This document shows positions 4,687-5,666 of a DNA stretch of 5,666 nt, one piece after another. Both the position numbers and the translations under genes were made by a program. How positions within the stretch are numbered: position 1 is the first letter of the stretch; the number at the start of each line of letters is the position of its first letter. Below the pieces are notes generated by a model. The model saw nothing but the letters and a program-made list of their open reading frames with translations, made no database searches and was not told the DNA's origin. Where the stretch lies: positions 1-5,666 of the forward strand of contig JAKSBO010001081.1 of the NCBI GenBank assembly GCA_022361095.1, in the 5' to 3' direction. This stretch comes from Desulfobacterales bacterium. Its GTDB lineage: Bacteria > Desulfobacterota > Desulfobacteria > Desulfobacterales > Desulfobacteraceae.

Positions 4687-5666
4687 TTAAATCACACCTG
4701 CCAGCTCATGTTTCAGGGAACGGTTCATCAACCGTTCGACTGTTTTCTCCACAGGACTGTTCTCAAACAGGACGGAATAGACTTCAGCACAAATAGGCAG
4801 GTCAACATCGAGTTTTTTTGACATGTTATACACGGACCGGGTGGTTTTAACACCTTCAGCCACCATGCGCATTTCCGAAATAATATCATCCAGGCACTTA
4901 CCCTGCCCGATCTGTTTGCCGACCGTGTAATTTCTACTCAGAAACCCGGTGCAGGTCAGCAATAGGTCACCAACCCCGGCCAACCCGGAAAGGGTTAAGG
5001 GGTCCGCCCCCAGGCGGGTGCCCAGACGATTCATTTCCGTCAGGCCCCGGGTGATCAGGGCTGCCCTGGGATTCAGCCCCAGATTCATCCCGTCACAGGC
5101 CCCTGCGGCAATGGCGATGACGTTTTTCATGGCCCCGCCGATCTGGGTACCGACAATATCATGGTTAACGTAGACCCGGAAATTCGGCGCAGAAAATACC
5201 TTCTGAATATATTCGGCCACCTCTTTTTTCTCTGCGGCCGCAGCCACCACAGTTGGTACGCCGGCAGCCACCTCTTTGGCAAAACTTGGGCCTGACAACA
5301 CGCCGAAATTGTGGTTGGGCAAGAAATCAATAATTTCCATCAGAATATCGGTCATGGTCATGTGGGTTTTATTTTCAATACCCTTGGAGGCACTGACCAG
5401 AACCGTGCCCGGGGAGACAAACGGTTTCATCTGTGCGGCCACAGCCCGCATGCAATGGGACGGCACCACCATGAGCACAAGATCTTTTCCGGACACGGCC
5501 TTTTCAATATCATTGGTGGGGACAAGCTCCGGGGGCAGATTGAATCCGGGCAGAAAGGTTTTGTTTTCCCGGTGGCGGGTGATTTCCTCTTTTACCTCGG
5601 GTTCAAAGATCCAGTGATCCAGAGTAAACCCCTTATCCGCAAGCATTTTTGCAAGTGCTGTTCCCC
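4687..5666 (-). CDS. gpsA: NAD(P)+-dependent glycerol-3-phosphate dehydrogenase, 5' end outside window
   Basis: This cytoplasmic enzyme reduces dihydroxyacetone phosphate to sn-glycerol-3-phosphate, the backbone precursor of phospholipids. The frame stays open to the right edge. The codons before the first visible ATG (5644-5646) read GTALAK, matching the GxGxWGTALA nucleotide-binding motif, so that ATG is internal and roughly the first 10-20 residues are missing. Counting from that ATG, visible family motifs are VPSH (61-64), SASKGIE with K88 (85-91), LSGPSFAKEVAAG (117-129), GGAMKNVIAIAAG with the conserved catalytic-type lysine K174 (170-182), NPRAALITRGLTEM (192-205) and SGLAGVGDLLLTCTGFLSRNY (220-240). 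The C-terminus is complete and the visible length fits the usual 330-340 residue total. Upstream neighbours and promoter lie outside the window. Nothing suggests a defect. Confidence 0.96.
   Translation of the reverse strand, partial: GTALAKMLADKGFTLDHWIFEPEVKEEITRHRENKTFLPGFNLPPELVPTNDIEKAVSGKDLVLMVVPSHCMRAVAAQMKPFVSPGTVLVSASKGIENKTHMTMTDILMEIIDFLPNHNFGVLSGPSFAKEVAAGVPTVVAAAAEKKEVAEYIQKVFSAPNFRVYVNHDIVGTQIGGAMKNVIAIAAGACDGMNLGLNPRAALITRGLTEMNRLGTRLGADPLTLSGLAGVGDLLLTCTGFLSRNYTVGKQIGQGKCLDDIISEMRMVAEGVKTTRSVYNMSKKLDVDLPICAEVYSVLFENSPVEKTVERLMNRSLKHELAGVI

Overview
The window looks like chromosomal DNA from a mesophilic, anaerobic Desulfobacterota bacterium, probably a sulfate reducer near Desulfobacteraceae. 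The best clue is a short-chain flavodoxin (4073-4516, minus) that closely resembles Desulfovibrio-type flavodoxin in its FMN loops. Moderate GC content, a Gram-negative MlaC protein and an HDOD signalling protein fit this. The organism assignment is inference.

Layout, left to right. Positions 1-307 hold no convincing gene, but carry a strong minus-strand terminator (246-284). Next comes a minus-strand pair: an uncharacterised helical protein (966-1514), followed 28 bp downstream by mlaC (308-937), the periplasmic phospholipid carrier. The helical gene is divergent from rnhA (1739-2473, plus), a two-domain RNase H1 with an N-terminal RNA/DNA hybrid-binding domain. A near-consensus promoter puts the predicted rnhA transcript start on its ATG, so the message may be leaderless. 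rnhA converges on, and overlaps by 15 bp, an HDOD-domain gene (2459-3535, minus).

Upstream of the HDOD gene on the minus strand is a flavodoxin operon: the flavodoxin gene and, overlapping it by 11 bp, a small tetratricopeptide-repeat protein (3736-4083). It has a textbook sigma-70 promoter, an operator-like sequence over the start site, and a GC-rich hairpin after the last gene. At the right edge is the 3' portion of gpsA (4687-5666, minus), NAD(P)+-dependent glycerol-3-phosphate dehydrogenase, running off the window and followed by its own hairpin.

Functionally, gpsA makes sn-glycerol-3-phosphate for phospholipids and MlaC moves phospholipids between membranes, but they are in separate transcription units. 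The rest is housekeeping: hybrid removal, electron transfer and putative signalling. I see no CRISPR array, mobile element, RNA gene or defence cassette. The points most worth following up are the possible leaderless rnhA message, the coupled flavodoxin/TPR pair with its operator-like site, and the unknown gene before mlaC.
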